Shown here: piece after piece, positions 1 to 5,818 of the stretch
Position numbering within the stretch: the first letter of the stretch is position 1
Layout of the letters: every line of letters begins with the position of its first letter
Assembly (NCBI GenBank): GCA_937885465.1
Contig: CAKZZM010000082.1
Location: 1 to 10,747, forward strand
Direction: 5' to 3'
Length of the DNA stretch: 10,747 nt
DNA from: an uncultured Bacteroidales bacterium
GTDB taxonomy: Bacteria > Bacteroidota > Bacteroidia > Bacteroidales > Paludibacteraceae
The notes under the pieces: model-generated
Databases searched by the model: none
Told to the model about the DNA's origin: nothing
What the model saw: the letters and a program-made list of their open reading frames with translations, nothing else
Made by a program: the position numbers and the translations under genes

Positions 1-32
1 CGTTGATGTTATTACTTATCATTGTGGAAGTT

Positions 33-49
33 GCAGGCGAGCCGCCTGC
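33..49. repeat. Short perfect hairpin of a dispersed variable-stem family (family A)
   Basis: GCAGGCG, loop AGC, CGCCTGC gives a perfect 7-bp stem. The flanks (TTGTGGA-GT-GC before; GCGCTCC and, further on, CTGCAAA after) are shared with the hairpins at 5684-5703 and 8676-8695 inside the IS66 left ends, although stem and loop sequences differ. The first 196 bases otherwise show no gene that I can support. Confidence 0.6.
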
Positions 50-196
50 GCTCCCGGAACACTGCAAAGAAACAACTTTCCCCGCACATCTCCAACAAAA
101 TCCCTGCAAAATTCACCAATTAGGCAAAAAACATCTGTACTCAAAGCTCAAAACGAATAGAGAAAACCTAAAATTCTCATAAAAATCAAACAATCT

Positions 197-227
197 TTTG
201 GTAATTAGCAAAATTGTTGTACTTTTG
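197..227 (+). promoter_or_regulatory. Bacteroidetes-type promoter of the GNAT module
   Basis: TTTG at 197-200, a 19-base spacer, and TACTTTTG at 220-227 match the Bacteroidetes sigma-ABfr consensus (TTTG, about 19 bases, TAnnTTTG) exactly. Transcription would start near 234, about 50 bases before the 54-aa gene. No competing promoter is seen between it and the GNAT gene, so both genes are probably one transcript. Confidence 0.75.
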
Positions 228-271
228 TAGCCGATTAAATAGCAGTATTGTACACCAACCCAAACCACAAC

Positions 272-277
272 GGAGGA
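272..277 (+). promoter_or_regulatory. Strong Shine-Dalgarno site of the 54-aa gene
   Basis: GGAGGA lies 7 bases before the ATG at 285. Such a good anti-16S match is uncommon in Bacteroidetes, where most starts lack one, including the other genes here. It fixes the start of the small gene and suggests high translation, as expected for an antitoxin. Confidence 0.65.
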
Positions 278-284
278 CACAACT

Positions 285-449
285 ATGGCACGACCAATCA
301 AAGAAACACCGACACTCTATGGTGAAGACGCACGCCGTTTCGCATACGCAGTAGAGCATCCTAAGCCCGTTTCAACTGAAGATGTTAAACGAGCACAGGA
401 AGCATACGAATGGTGTAAGTCTATTGCTAAATTTGATTTCGGATGGTAA
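285..449 (+). CDS. 54-aa putative antitoxin partner of the GNAT protein
   Basis: A small protein beginning MARPIKETPTLYGEDARRF and ending FDFGW. Seen: it sits behind a consensus promoter and a strong GGAGGA site, and its stop codon overlaps the GNAT start by 7 bases, so the two are probably translationally coupled. The order (small gene first, acetyltransferase second) is that of GNAT toxin-antitoxin pairs such as TacAT and AtaRT. The known antitoxins there are ribbon-helix-helix proteins of about 80-100 aa; this one is shorter and shows no evident RHH pattern. From memory, small proteins with the opening (A/K)RPIKETP are common before GNAT genes in Bacteroidetes. Antitoxin function is inferred from position; the region 31-50 (EDVKRAQEAYEWCKSIAKF) looks like one amphipathic helix that could cover the partner. 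Confidence 0.75.
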   Translation: MARPIKETPTLYGEDARRFAYAVEHPKPVSTEDVKRAQEAYEWCKSIAKFDFGW

Positions 450-1021
450 ATAAAAATAATCTGGAATTGATGTTGGTAACAGCTGATACGAAGTTGTTGC
501 CTTTTCATTGTGTTGATGAAGATCTGAACAATTTTCTCACGGATGATGCGAAGAACTATCTATCCGAGATGATGGCTGTAACATATATTTTTGTTGATAA
601 AGAAAAACAACAGATAGCAGCCTATTTTAGTCTTCTGCACGACAAGGTTGCATATAATCCACACGACAAAGGTATCTGGAATCGCATTAACCGTCATATT
701 CATAACAATAAACGCCGTCGAAGTTATCCATCGGTCAAAATAGGACGTTTGGCAGTGGGAGAAGATTATGCTAATGACGGATTAGGTTCACTCATATTGG
801 ATTTTATCAAGCGCCTATATGCAACAAGTAACAGAGCAGGTTGCCGTTTTATAACCGTTGATGCTTATGCCAATGCCACCGACTTCTATCGCAAAAACAA
901 CTTTGACTATTTCACCACATTAGACACTTTCGACACCACCCGCCTGATGTATTTCGACCTCAAACCTTTCAAAGACAAACAACAAAATAACACAAATACA
1001 ACGGCAACAATGCCAAAATAA
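443..1021 (+). CDS. GNAT-family N-acetyltransferase, putative toxin of a toxin-antitoxin pair
   Basis: A 192-aa acetyltransferase of the Gcn5 fold. Seen: an N-terminal FHCVDEDLNNFL (residues 21-32), like the F-C-x-x-x-x-L-n-x-F/Y-L opening of TacT/AtaT toxins; the beta-4 strand KIGRLAV (99-105); the acetyl-CoA loop YANDGLGS (109-116); and a C-terminal DAYANATDFYRKNNF (140-154), where Y149 corresponds to the tyrosine often acting as general acid. The first position of the usual Q/R-x-x-G-x-G loop is alanine here. Known toxins of this group acetylate the amino group of charged tRNAs and block translation; that substrate is inferred for this protein. The gene overlaps the 54-aa gene by 7 bases. 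A tail of about 20 residues rich in N, T and Q (after 175) looks disordered. It could instead be an ordinary acetyltransferase, but the partner gene argues for a toxin. Confidence 0.8.
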   Translation: MVNKNNLELMLVTADTKLLPFHCVDEDLNNFLTDDAKNYLSEMMAVTYIFVDKEKQQIAAYFSLLHDKVAYNPHDKGIWNRINRHIHNNKRRRSYPSVKIGRLAVGEDYANDGLGSLILDFIKRLYATSNRAGCRFITVDAYANATDFYRKNNFDYFTTLDTFDTTRLMYFDLKPFKDKQQNNTNTTATMPK

Positions 1022-1101
1022 CACTCTTCCGCCTATGACACACCGGCATCGTAAAGGCGATGCACAACATACATAAATTAAGCGTTTTTGCGTAATACAT
1101 G

Positions 1102-1272
1102 CTGCTTCAAAAGGAATAACTGGAAACTATTTTTATTGAGCAACGATATTGTAACGGTAAATACCGTAAAAATACCGCAAGGGAATACGACAAAAATGCT
1201 CGTGCGTGCGGCACGGGCTTTTCGTTGGATATTCGGCGGTATAGGTATTTTCCAGTTATTCACCTGAAGCAG
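1102..1272. repeat. Long branched inverted repeat (structured RNA or MITE-like)
   Basis: The outer arms 1102-1126 and 1249-1272 share CTGCTTCA and AATAACTGGAAA in inverted orientation, with a 4-5 base mismatch between. Inside are a small hairpin ACGGTAAATACCGT (1154-1167), a second pairing ATACCGC/GCGGTAT (1172-1178 with 1236-1242), and a terminal GC-rich hairpin (1198-1218). The nested arms suggest either a folded RNA or a decayed miniature transposable element. It is not a retron as far as can be seen, as no reverse transcriptase is near. Confidence 0.55.
1198..1222 (+). terminator. Possible terminator at the tip of the long inverted repeat
   Basis: GCTCGTGC, loop GTGCG, GCACGGGC forms an 8-bp stem with one G-U pair, followed by TTTT. 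It could end the GNAT transcript about 180 bases after that gene. The U-tract is short, and the same bases may instead be the tip of the larger fold. Confidence 0.35.
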
Positions 1273-1340
1273 CGGATATTCGTCAAGCGATGAAGTCCGT
1301 GTTTTTTTATGTCTAATAACGAACCTAACAAGATCAGAAT

Positions 1341-3209
1341 ATGCACAAATTAAGTACTCCTTACCACCTTCCACACAACTCCGTTAGAGTTGATGAGTTC
1401 GACTTTATGCTCAATACAATAGATACCTCTCGACAATTCTACACATACGATGAATTGCGATTGTTATTTCTTGAAAAAGAAATAGAAGCCAATGTCTTTG
1501 ATACATACCATTCAGTTGTTCATAACAGATTAAAGCACAACCCAAACGAGAAACTCAAGCGATTATATCACAGAGCAATAAACGGCGATTATGAGGCTAT
1601 CTCAAAGATGTTGGAACATAGTGTGATGTACACCGACAGAAAGTCATTTCGGCAAGTATGGAACGAGTTCGTTAGAGACTATACTGAATTCTTTGCCTTT
1701 TTAGGCTTATTGCCAACATATTACAAAGGTTTGTCAGGAGGCGAAAATAAACACTATATTACCTCGCTGTTACAGCGTTATCAAAATCATCAAGTAAGTT
1801 TGCAAGATTTATTGCTTTCGTTTAAGTTTCGCAATAGTAGTAAAGATTACAAGAACTTAGATATGTATCATATTGAAGTACGCCCATTTGTACTTGCTAT
1901 AAAGGCATTATCATATCATCGAAGCAGAGGCATTACTACGGTAAACCCACATATCATCTCTGCCATTGTGTCGTTTAGTCATAATGAGTTTGACAGCCTG
2001 CAAAATTGTTTAGAAGTCTTTGATAAACCTAATATAGAACTTGAAAAGTATGCCGATTCATTTGAAACATTCACTAATGAAACACAAAAGGAAATATGCC
2101 GTGTAACTCTTTTGCTGAAACCTTACCTCAAAGAATTAGGAGTAGTAGAAATACTCAAAAGAGGTAATACTCACTGCTATTCAATCACCTCCAAAGTGAG
2201 TGAAATACGCTATCCAAATCATGTGGCATATTGCAATGGCAGTATAGGGAAATATAAACTCACTCCACTTATAGGTAAAATAATATATACATGTCTTAAC
2301 AATCCTAATGCAACTATTCCTATATCAGCACTATTTGATACCAATTTTTCAGAAACTGACAAAAAGGCAATAATAAAGGAATTATTATCATTGGGCATTT
2401 TAAAATCAGTTGTTAACAATCATATAATGGTAGCCGAATTGGAAAACCAATACGATCTCAATCCGTTTACAGATTTCATGACTTACAATGATGCCTGCTA
2501 TGTTGCCAACAATGCCAAACTACAATTAAGCGACAACCAAATAGTAGTTAGGCAGAATCTTCTTCAAAGCGAATTGGCAGAACTTAAGCAATCTGCACTT
2601 TCTTCTGATGGCACTGCCTACGAACGCTCATTATATACATTCTTCAAAAACAATCTGCAAGTCTTTAGCAATCTTAATTGGTATGGCGCCGCCGCTACAG
2701 GCAAACGCTTAAGCGACATTGCTTGCACAGCGCAAGTGTTCTCCAATGGTGCCACTAAAAACATTCTCATCATTATGGAATGTAAGGCAGCGGCAGCAAT
2801 TCGTGCCTTTGACGAGCGAAAAGAGCGAGATGATATTATCAATCTACTCAAAACTTATAGGGATAATGGTATTAAGTATGATGGCGTATGGTATTGGGTA
2901 ACTGATAGTAACTCGCTACCTGATGGAGATATACATGGCGGATATAGGAGCAATCAAATGAGCAAAAGCCTGCTTGAAAAACTCAACATCTTGCAATTCG
3001 ACATCAGCGAAGAAAGTCGTTTGCCATCAATTGTTACAGCATTCTCTATTGATGCTCTAACCGGCTATCTGTCTTACATTCATGAAAATACTCACTCATT
3101 AAGTAGTAGCGATAAAATTACAGAGACACTGCTTCCACATTTCTGGCGTTGGAGTAAGAAATTTATGAATGTACAATATGTTACTATTCACAAACAAATG
3201 ACATTATAA
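1341..3209 (+). CDS. Type IIS-like restriction endonuclease, PD-(D/E)XK fold
   Basis: A 622-aa protein, the first gene of a three-gene restriction-modification operon. Seen: the C-terminal part carries a PD-(D/E)XK-like nuclease core, with E428 in AYERS, D459 in RLSDIA, and E480-C-K482 in ILIIMECKAA after a hydrophobic strand. The region before it (roughly 1-410) is long and largely helical, with a winged-helix-like stretch near 310-365, and is the likely recognition part. A specificity domain followed by a C-terminal nuclease is the layout of FokI- and AlwI/BstNBI-like Type IIS enzymes, which cut beside an asymmetric site; family membership is inferred and the site cannot be read from the sequence. 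The two methyltransferases just downstream support this, since an asymmetric site needs each strand protected separately. The gene starts at 1341; ATG at 1407 is a less likely alternative. The next gene begins 4 bases after the stop. Confidence 0.78.
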   Translation: MHKLSTPYHLPHNSVRVDEFDFMLNTIDTSRQFYTYDELRLLFLEKEIEANVFDTYHSVVHNRLKHNPNEKLKRLYHRAINGDYEAISKMLEHSVMYTDRKSFRQVWNEFVRDYTEFFAFLGLLPTYYKGLSGGENKHYITSLLQRYQNHQVSLQDLLLSFKFRNSSKDYKNLDMYHIEVRPFVLAIKALSYHRSRGITTVNPHIISAIVSFSHNEFDSLQNCLEVFDKPNIELEKYADSFETFTNETQKEICRVTLLLKPYLKELGVVEILKRGNTHCYSITSKVSEIRYPNHVAYCNGSIGKYKLTPLIGKIIYTCLNNPNATIPISALFDTNFSETDKKAIIKELLSLGILKSVVNNHIMVAELENQYDLNPFTDFMTYNDACYVANNAKLQLSDNQIVVRQNLLQSELAELKQSALSSDGTAYERSLYTFFKNNLQVFSNLNWYGAAATGKRLSDIACTAQVFSNGATKNILIIMECKAAAAIRAFDERKERDDIINLLKTYRDNGIKYDGVWYWVTDSNSLPDGDIHGGYRSNQMSKSLLEKLNILQFDISEESRLPSIVTAFSIDALTGYLSYIHENTHSLSSSDKITETLLPHFWRWSKKFMNVQYVTIHKQMTL

Positions 3210-3213
3210 AGTT

Positions 3214-4002
3214 ATGGCATACAATAAATTGAACGACTTATCAGGTAAAGAGTGGATTAAATTTACCAAGAGTTGGTTCACCATTTCTGCCCGCATCCGT
3301 ACAAAAGGCGAGATACAACACCCTGCCAAATATCCTGAAGAGTTGGTTGCGGAATTTGTAAAATTCTTTACAAAAGAAGGACAACTTGTTTTAGACCCAT
3401 TTGTGGGTGTCGGTTCTACAATTATCGGTTGCCAAAACTCCTTTCGCAAGTGTATAGGCATAGAATTGAATCCTATTTTTGCACAAGAGACAATGAAAAT
3501 AGTAAATCCGATGTACAGTCAATTGTTACAAGGTGATTGTCGTGAACAACTCACACATATACAAGACGAATCAATAGATTTTATCATGACATCGCCGCCG
3601 TACTGGGATATGCTAAAGAAAACGAGAGGGCACAGTAATTCACAACACAAAGAAAGAGCTGTCAAGGAACTTCCATTGTACTATTCTGACGATGTACGAG
3701 ACCTCGGTAATATCACAGAATATGATGACTTTCTGCAACAGCTAACCAATATATTTCTACAATGTGTCCATAAACTCAAACAAGGGAAATATATGTGTAT
3801 TGTTGTGCAGAACTTTAGAAATACCGATGGAGCATTTATTACCCTCGCATGGGATATTGTAAGAGAACTTTCACAAAGACTAACTTTCTGCGGTGAAAAA
3901 ATCTGGCTTCAAGAGAACAAAACATTAGGCATTTGGGGCTATCCTAATAAGTTTATCCCTAATATTCACCACCATTATTGCCTTATATTTCAAAAAGTAT
4001 GA
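3214..4002 (+). CDS. Site-specific DNA methyltransferase 1 (amino-methyltransferase, permuted order)
   Basis: A 262-aa methyltransferase that would transfer a methyl group from S-adenosylmethionine to an exocyclic amino group (N6-adenine or N4-cytosine). Seen: motif X-like HPAKYPEEL (36-44), motif I DPFVGVGST (61-69) for SAM binding, an acidic GIELNP (82-87), GDC (107-109), and the catalytic motif IV TSPPYWD (126-132). The order X-I-IV, with the likely target-recognition segment after motif IV (about 135-165), is a permuted, gamma-like arrangement rather than the usual beta order in which SPPY comes first. The SPPYW form is frequent in N4-cytosine enzymes but does not prove the base. It lies 4 bases after the endonuclease and overlaps methyltransferase 2 by 4 bases (ATGA), so it is part of one operon. 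Its likely job is to protect one strand of the endonuclease's site. Confidence 0.85.
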   Translation: MAYNKLNDLSGKEWIKFTKSWFTISARIRTKGEIQHPAKYPEELVAEFVKFFTKEGQLVLDPFVGVGSTIIGCQNSFRKCIGIELNPIFAQETMKIVNPMYSQLLQGDCREQLTHIQDESIDFIMTSPPYWDMLKKTRGHSNSQHKERAVKELPLYYSDDVRDLGNITEYDDFLQQLTNIFLQCVHKLKQGKYMCIVVQNFRNTDGAFITLAWDIVRELSQRLTFCGEKIWLQENKTLGIWGYPNKFIPNIHHHYCLIFQKV

Positions 4003-5036
4003 GTTTCTTAAAGATACATGACTTGCACCCATATCATGCCAAGTTCTATCCCGGCATACCCCAGTATTTTCTGCAAAAGTATGCAACTAACACGTCTATT
4101 GTTTTAGACCCATTCTGTGGCAGCGGAACAACTTTGCTCGAATGTAATAATGCCGGTATACAATCCGTTGGCGTCGATATTAACTTCCTATCTGTAAAAA
4201 TATCACGAGCAAAGACCAATGTGTATGATATAGCAAAGGTTGAGCAATATATTCAAGTAATTTTAGAATACCAATCTGATTGTGACATTATCTTCCCCGA
4301 TGCTCATATCTGGTTTACAGAAAGCAACTACCAAGAATTATGTAAACTATATACTGCGATACAACTAATAGACAATGCTCCTTATAAAGAATTATTTGAA
4401 GTAATATTATCATCAATACTTAACCGTGTTTGCAACAAGCGAGATACGTGGAATTTAGGGTATTTGTCAGACAATATCTTACCAAATAAAGAAAGTACGC
4501 TTTCCGTCAAAAAGGAGTTTGAAAGAAAATGTAAATGGCTTATTCCTGCAATCAAAGAAACCACTTATTTTATCAATAAAGCCCAAGTGCAAAATACTGA
4601 TGCCGCTACTTTTCAAAGTATTCAACCATTTGATATGATTATTACTTCTCCACCTTATCCATTTGCAGTCGATTTTGCACGAAACAATCGTCTTTCATAT
4701 TACCTATTTGGCGAAGATATTGAGGAAGCAACAACAGCCGAAACTGGTGCCAGAAATAAGAGAAATAAAAAGAATTGTGAATCAGATTTCTTTGCAGAAA
4801 TGCAGAAGATATATCTCAATCTATTCTCACTTGTTCGTGAAGGATGCTATTTCTGTATGACAGTATCAGATACCAAACGCAACAATCAGCAAATTAACTT
4901 TGTGCAGTGGTTAATAGATTTATTTGAAGTAAACAAGTGGTCAATATCAGAAAACACCATCCGACAATTGCAACACCAATCTATGGGACAAAAACGCATT
5001 GTGGAAGAACATCTGCTTGTTTTCAAAAAACACTAA
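3999..5036 (+). CDS. Site-specific DNA methyltransferase 2 (amino-methyltransferase)
   Basis: A 345-aa methyltransferase, third gene of the restriction-modification operon. I chose ATG 3999 because it forms an ATGA overlap with the stop of methyltransferase 1 and the protein then starts MSFLKIHDLHPYHAKFYPG; an in-frame ATG at 3978 would add seven residues inside the previous gene. Seen: motif X-like HPYHAKFYPG (10-19), motif I DPFCGSGTT (37-45), GVDIN (58-62), and motif IV TSPPYPF (216-222) followed by VDFARNNRLSYYLFG. About 150 residues separate motifs I and IV, giving an alpha-like order, unlike its neighbour, so the pair did not arise by recent tandem duplication. The probable role is to modify the second strand of the asymmetric site. 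Whether the product is N6-methyladenine or N4-methylcytosine cannot be told. Confidence 0.85.
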   Translation: MSFLKIHDLHPYHAKFYPGIPQYFLQKYATNTSIVLDPFCGSGTTLLECNNAGIQSVGVDINFLSVKISRAKTNVYDIAKVEQYIQVILEYQSDCDIIFPDAHIWFTESNYQELCKLYTAIQLIDNAPYKELFEVILSSILNRVCNKRDTWNLGYLSDNILPNKESTLSVKKEFERKCKWLIPAIKETTYFINKAQVQNTDAATFQSIQPFDMIITSPPYPFAVDFARNNRLSYYLFGEDIEEATTAETGARNKRNKKNCESDFFAEMQKIYLNLFSLVREGCYFCMTVSDTKRNNQQINFVQWLIDLFEVNKWSISENTIRQLQHQSMGQKRIVEEHLLVFKKH

Positions 5037-5322
5037 AGAGCGTCCTCCGTTCATTGGGTCGGATATTATCCGACATCAGCGTTATCTGCCTCTCTTTGTC
5101 CCTTGCAGGCGAATCCTATTCGCCTCGATATCCGTTCATATATTTCGGCGAATGTCATTCGCCGCCCTTTCATCGCCCCTTCGTTCCCTTCTTTGCGCAT
5201 CAGCGCAAAGTATCGCACGCATCAGCGCAAAGCCTGTTAACTCTTGTAGTTGCGGGTCTTTCTCCCTGTGTACAGCGAAGCAGATCATTCGAGCGATAGC
5301 GAGATAAGAACTCATAGTCAAG
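5037..5322. repeat. Hairpin cluster between the restriction operon and the IS66 remnant
   Basis: No gene is evident. Four short perfect palindromes follow one another: GTCGGATATTATCCGAC (5058-5074); AGGCGAAT-CCT-ATTCGCCT (5107-5125); CGGCGAAT-GTC-ATTCGCCG (5146-5164); and CTTTGCGC-ATCA-GCGCAAAG (5191-5210), with a partial repeat of the last (CGCATCAGCGCAAAG) at about 5219-5233. None has a following T-tract, so ordinary intrinsic termination is not supported; the first could still protect the 3' end of the restriction operon mRNA. They look like dispersed intergenic palindromes. Confidence 0.6.
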
Positions 5323-5340
5323 GTAACCCTCCATTAAAGT
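5323..5340 (+). repeat. IS66 terminal inverted repeat, right end
   Basis: GTAACCCTCCATTAAAGT is the exact inverse of 5753-5770; the match stops at the next base on the inner side. Confidence 0.85.
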
Positions 5341-5353
5341 ACAGGTAGTATAG

Positions 5354-5395
5354 AGTTAGGCTGTAACCGATTGGAGTTACAGCCTTAACTTTTTC
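5354..5395 (+). terminator. Intrinsic terminator facing into the IS66 remnant
   Basis: The arms 5354-5367 and 5376-5390 pair over 14 bp around GGCTGTAAC/GTTACAGCC, with a single bulged base, followed on the plus strand by TTTTT. It would stop transcripts entering the element from its right end. The stem also lies just past the presumed tnpC stop (5395, minus), but has no U-tract in that direction. Blocking transcription from outside is a known property of some transposon ends; that role here is inferred. Confidence 0.55.
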
Positions 5396-5503
5396 TAAAG
5401 ATACAGGTCGGTGAGGTTACTTGGCAGGCGTGTTTACACCTGATATTCATGCTTCACTGCGCAAAGTCTGCGAAGAAGACGTTTGTTCGGGTTTTCAGTT
5501 CTT
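5395..5503 (-). pseudogene. tnpC: Remnant of the 3' end of IS66 tnpC
   Basis: The minus-strand frame running toward 5395 ends in TRLPSNLTDLYL and a stop, preceded by an in-frame stop and HEYQV. If the TAA before TRLPS was once a TTA leucine codon, the segment VLTRLPSNLTDLYL resembles the DVL-R-p-L-ELLP-like tail of IS66 transposases. Its place, directly inside the right end of the element, is where tnpC should finish. It is joined to the tnpB start by a large deletion. The call rests on a short stretch and on position; no catalytic residue is retained. Confidence 0.4.
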
Positions 5504-5617
5504 TACATCGCACCCCATCTGCTCTTTGACTACACCACACAGACCGTTAATTCCTTTGCGCATACATGTCGGGGTGAAACATAGGTAGTAGCGCATCGTG
5601 TCATTCAAACTGAACAT
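5495..5617 (-). pseudogene. tnpB: Truncated IS66 TnpB (Orf2), N-terminal 40 residues
   Basis: Starting from ATG at 5617 (minus), the product begins MFSLNDTMRYYLCFTPTCMR and continues KGINGLCGVVKEQMGCDVKN before a stop at 5495. This is the characteristic start of IS66 TnpB (YYL-x-P-x-x-MRKGIN-L-G-V-V). A full TnpB is about 110-120 aa, so roughly two thirds are lost; the stop is created where the deletion joins foreign sequence (about 5500-5504). TnpB is an accessory protein needed for IS66 transposition, of unclear biochemistry. An upstream in-frame ATG at 5734 would start within the leader hairpins and promoter and is unlikely. Confidence 0.8.
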
Positions 5618-5644
5618 AAAAATTTTAGGATTTGTTTCGACTTC

Positions 5645-5703
5645 TATATAACAAATTCTGTTATATACTTTCTTTGTGGATGTCGCGAGTGGGGACACTC
5701 GCG
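5645..5703 (-). promoter_or_regulatory. Two leader hairpins upstream of tnpB
   Basis: TATATAACA-aattc-TGTTATATA (5645-5667) and CGCGAGTG-GGGA-CACTCGCG (5684-5703) are perfect palindromes between the putative promoter and the tnpB start. The second belongs to hairpin family A, also seen at 33-49. They could control tnpB translation, for instance by protecting against read-through expression; that is inferred from position only. Confidence 0.5.
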
Positions 5704-5716
5704 CTCCTGACGGCTG

Positions 5717-5747
5717 CAAAATTACTGCCACCAAACAAATCCTAAAA
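5717..5747 (-). promoter_or_regulatory. Putative IS66 internal promoter for tnpB
   Basis: On the minus strand TAATTTTG (5724-5717) fits TAnnTTTG, and TTTT (5747-5744) stands 19 bases upstream, one base off the TTTG element. The identical site in the second copy is at 8709-8739. Confidence 0.45.
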
Positions 5748-5776
5748 TATGCACTTTAATGGAGGGTTACTTTTTG

Positions 5777-5807
5777 CAAAGATAACGCACTTGTCAAATA
5801 GTACAAA
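5777..5807 (-). promoter_or_regulatory. Consensus promoter reading into the IS66 remnant
   Basis: On the minus strand TTTG (5807-5804), a 19-base spacer and TATCTTTG (5784-5777) match the Bacteroidetes consensus exactly. The expected start, about 7 bases on, falls at the very end of the IS66 element. No intact minus-strand gene follows. It may have belonged to a gene displaced by the element. Confidence 0.6.
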
Positions 5808-5818
5808 AGACATGGCAT

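Larger units (their letters stand above)
1022..1340. other. Gene-free stretch before the restriction operon
   Basis: No reading frame here looks coding. It holds a small hairpin at 1046-1063 (GCATCG/CGATGC) and the long branched inverted repeat described separately. I found no convincing TAnnTTTG promoter for the restriction operon. The words CA(T/C)AAATTAAG at 1069-1079 and at the start of the endonuclease gene (about 1344-1354) are near-duplicates flanking the folded region, which could be remnants of a target duplication. Confidence 0.5.
5323..5770 (-). mobile_element. Internally deleted IS66-family element
   Basis: An 18-bp perfect terminal inverted repeat bounds 448 bases: GTAACCCTCCATTAAAGT at 5323-5340 and its complement at 5753-5770. 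The outer GTAA/TTAC ends are typical of the IS66 family. Inside, on the minus strand, are the start of tnpB and what looks like the last codons of tnpC, joined at about 5503; everything between is missing, so it cannot move unaided. The eight bases outside each end (TAGTCAAG and TTTTTGCA) do not match, so no target duplication remains, which suggests rearrangement after insertion. The 5533-5770 part recurs at 8525-8762. Confidence 0.75.
5533..5770 (-). repeat. IS66 left-end direct repeat, copy 1
   Basis: These 238 bases match 8525-8762 in the same orientation at a constant offset of 2992, with no gaps and three differences that I can find (near 5576, 5578 and 5600). The match begins abruptly at 5533 inside tnpB and ends at the IS66 terminus. 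Confidence 0.9.

Noticed and set aside
1102..1272. Retron-type msr/msd RNA
   Set aside because: The inverted repeats would suit it, but no reverse transcriptase gene is in the window.
1078..1374. 98-codon minus-strand frame
   Set aside because: It spans the long inverted repeat and the start of the endonuclease gene; the composition does not suggest a protein.
4937..5307. Plus-strand frames over the hairpin cluster (102 and 120 codons)
   Set aside because: They overlap the end of methyltransferase 2 and run across palindromes; the products are rich in S, R and F and resemble no family.
5354..5390. Terminator of tnpC on the minus strand
   Set aside because: The stem has no T-tract in that direction; only the plus-strand reading fits an intrinsic terminator.
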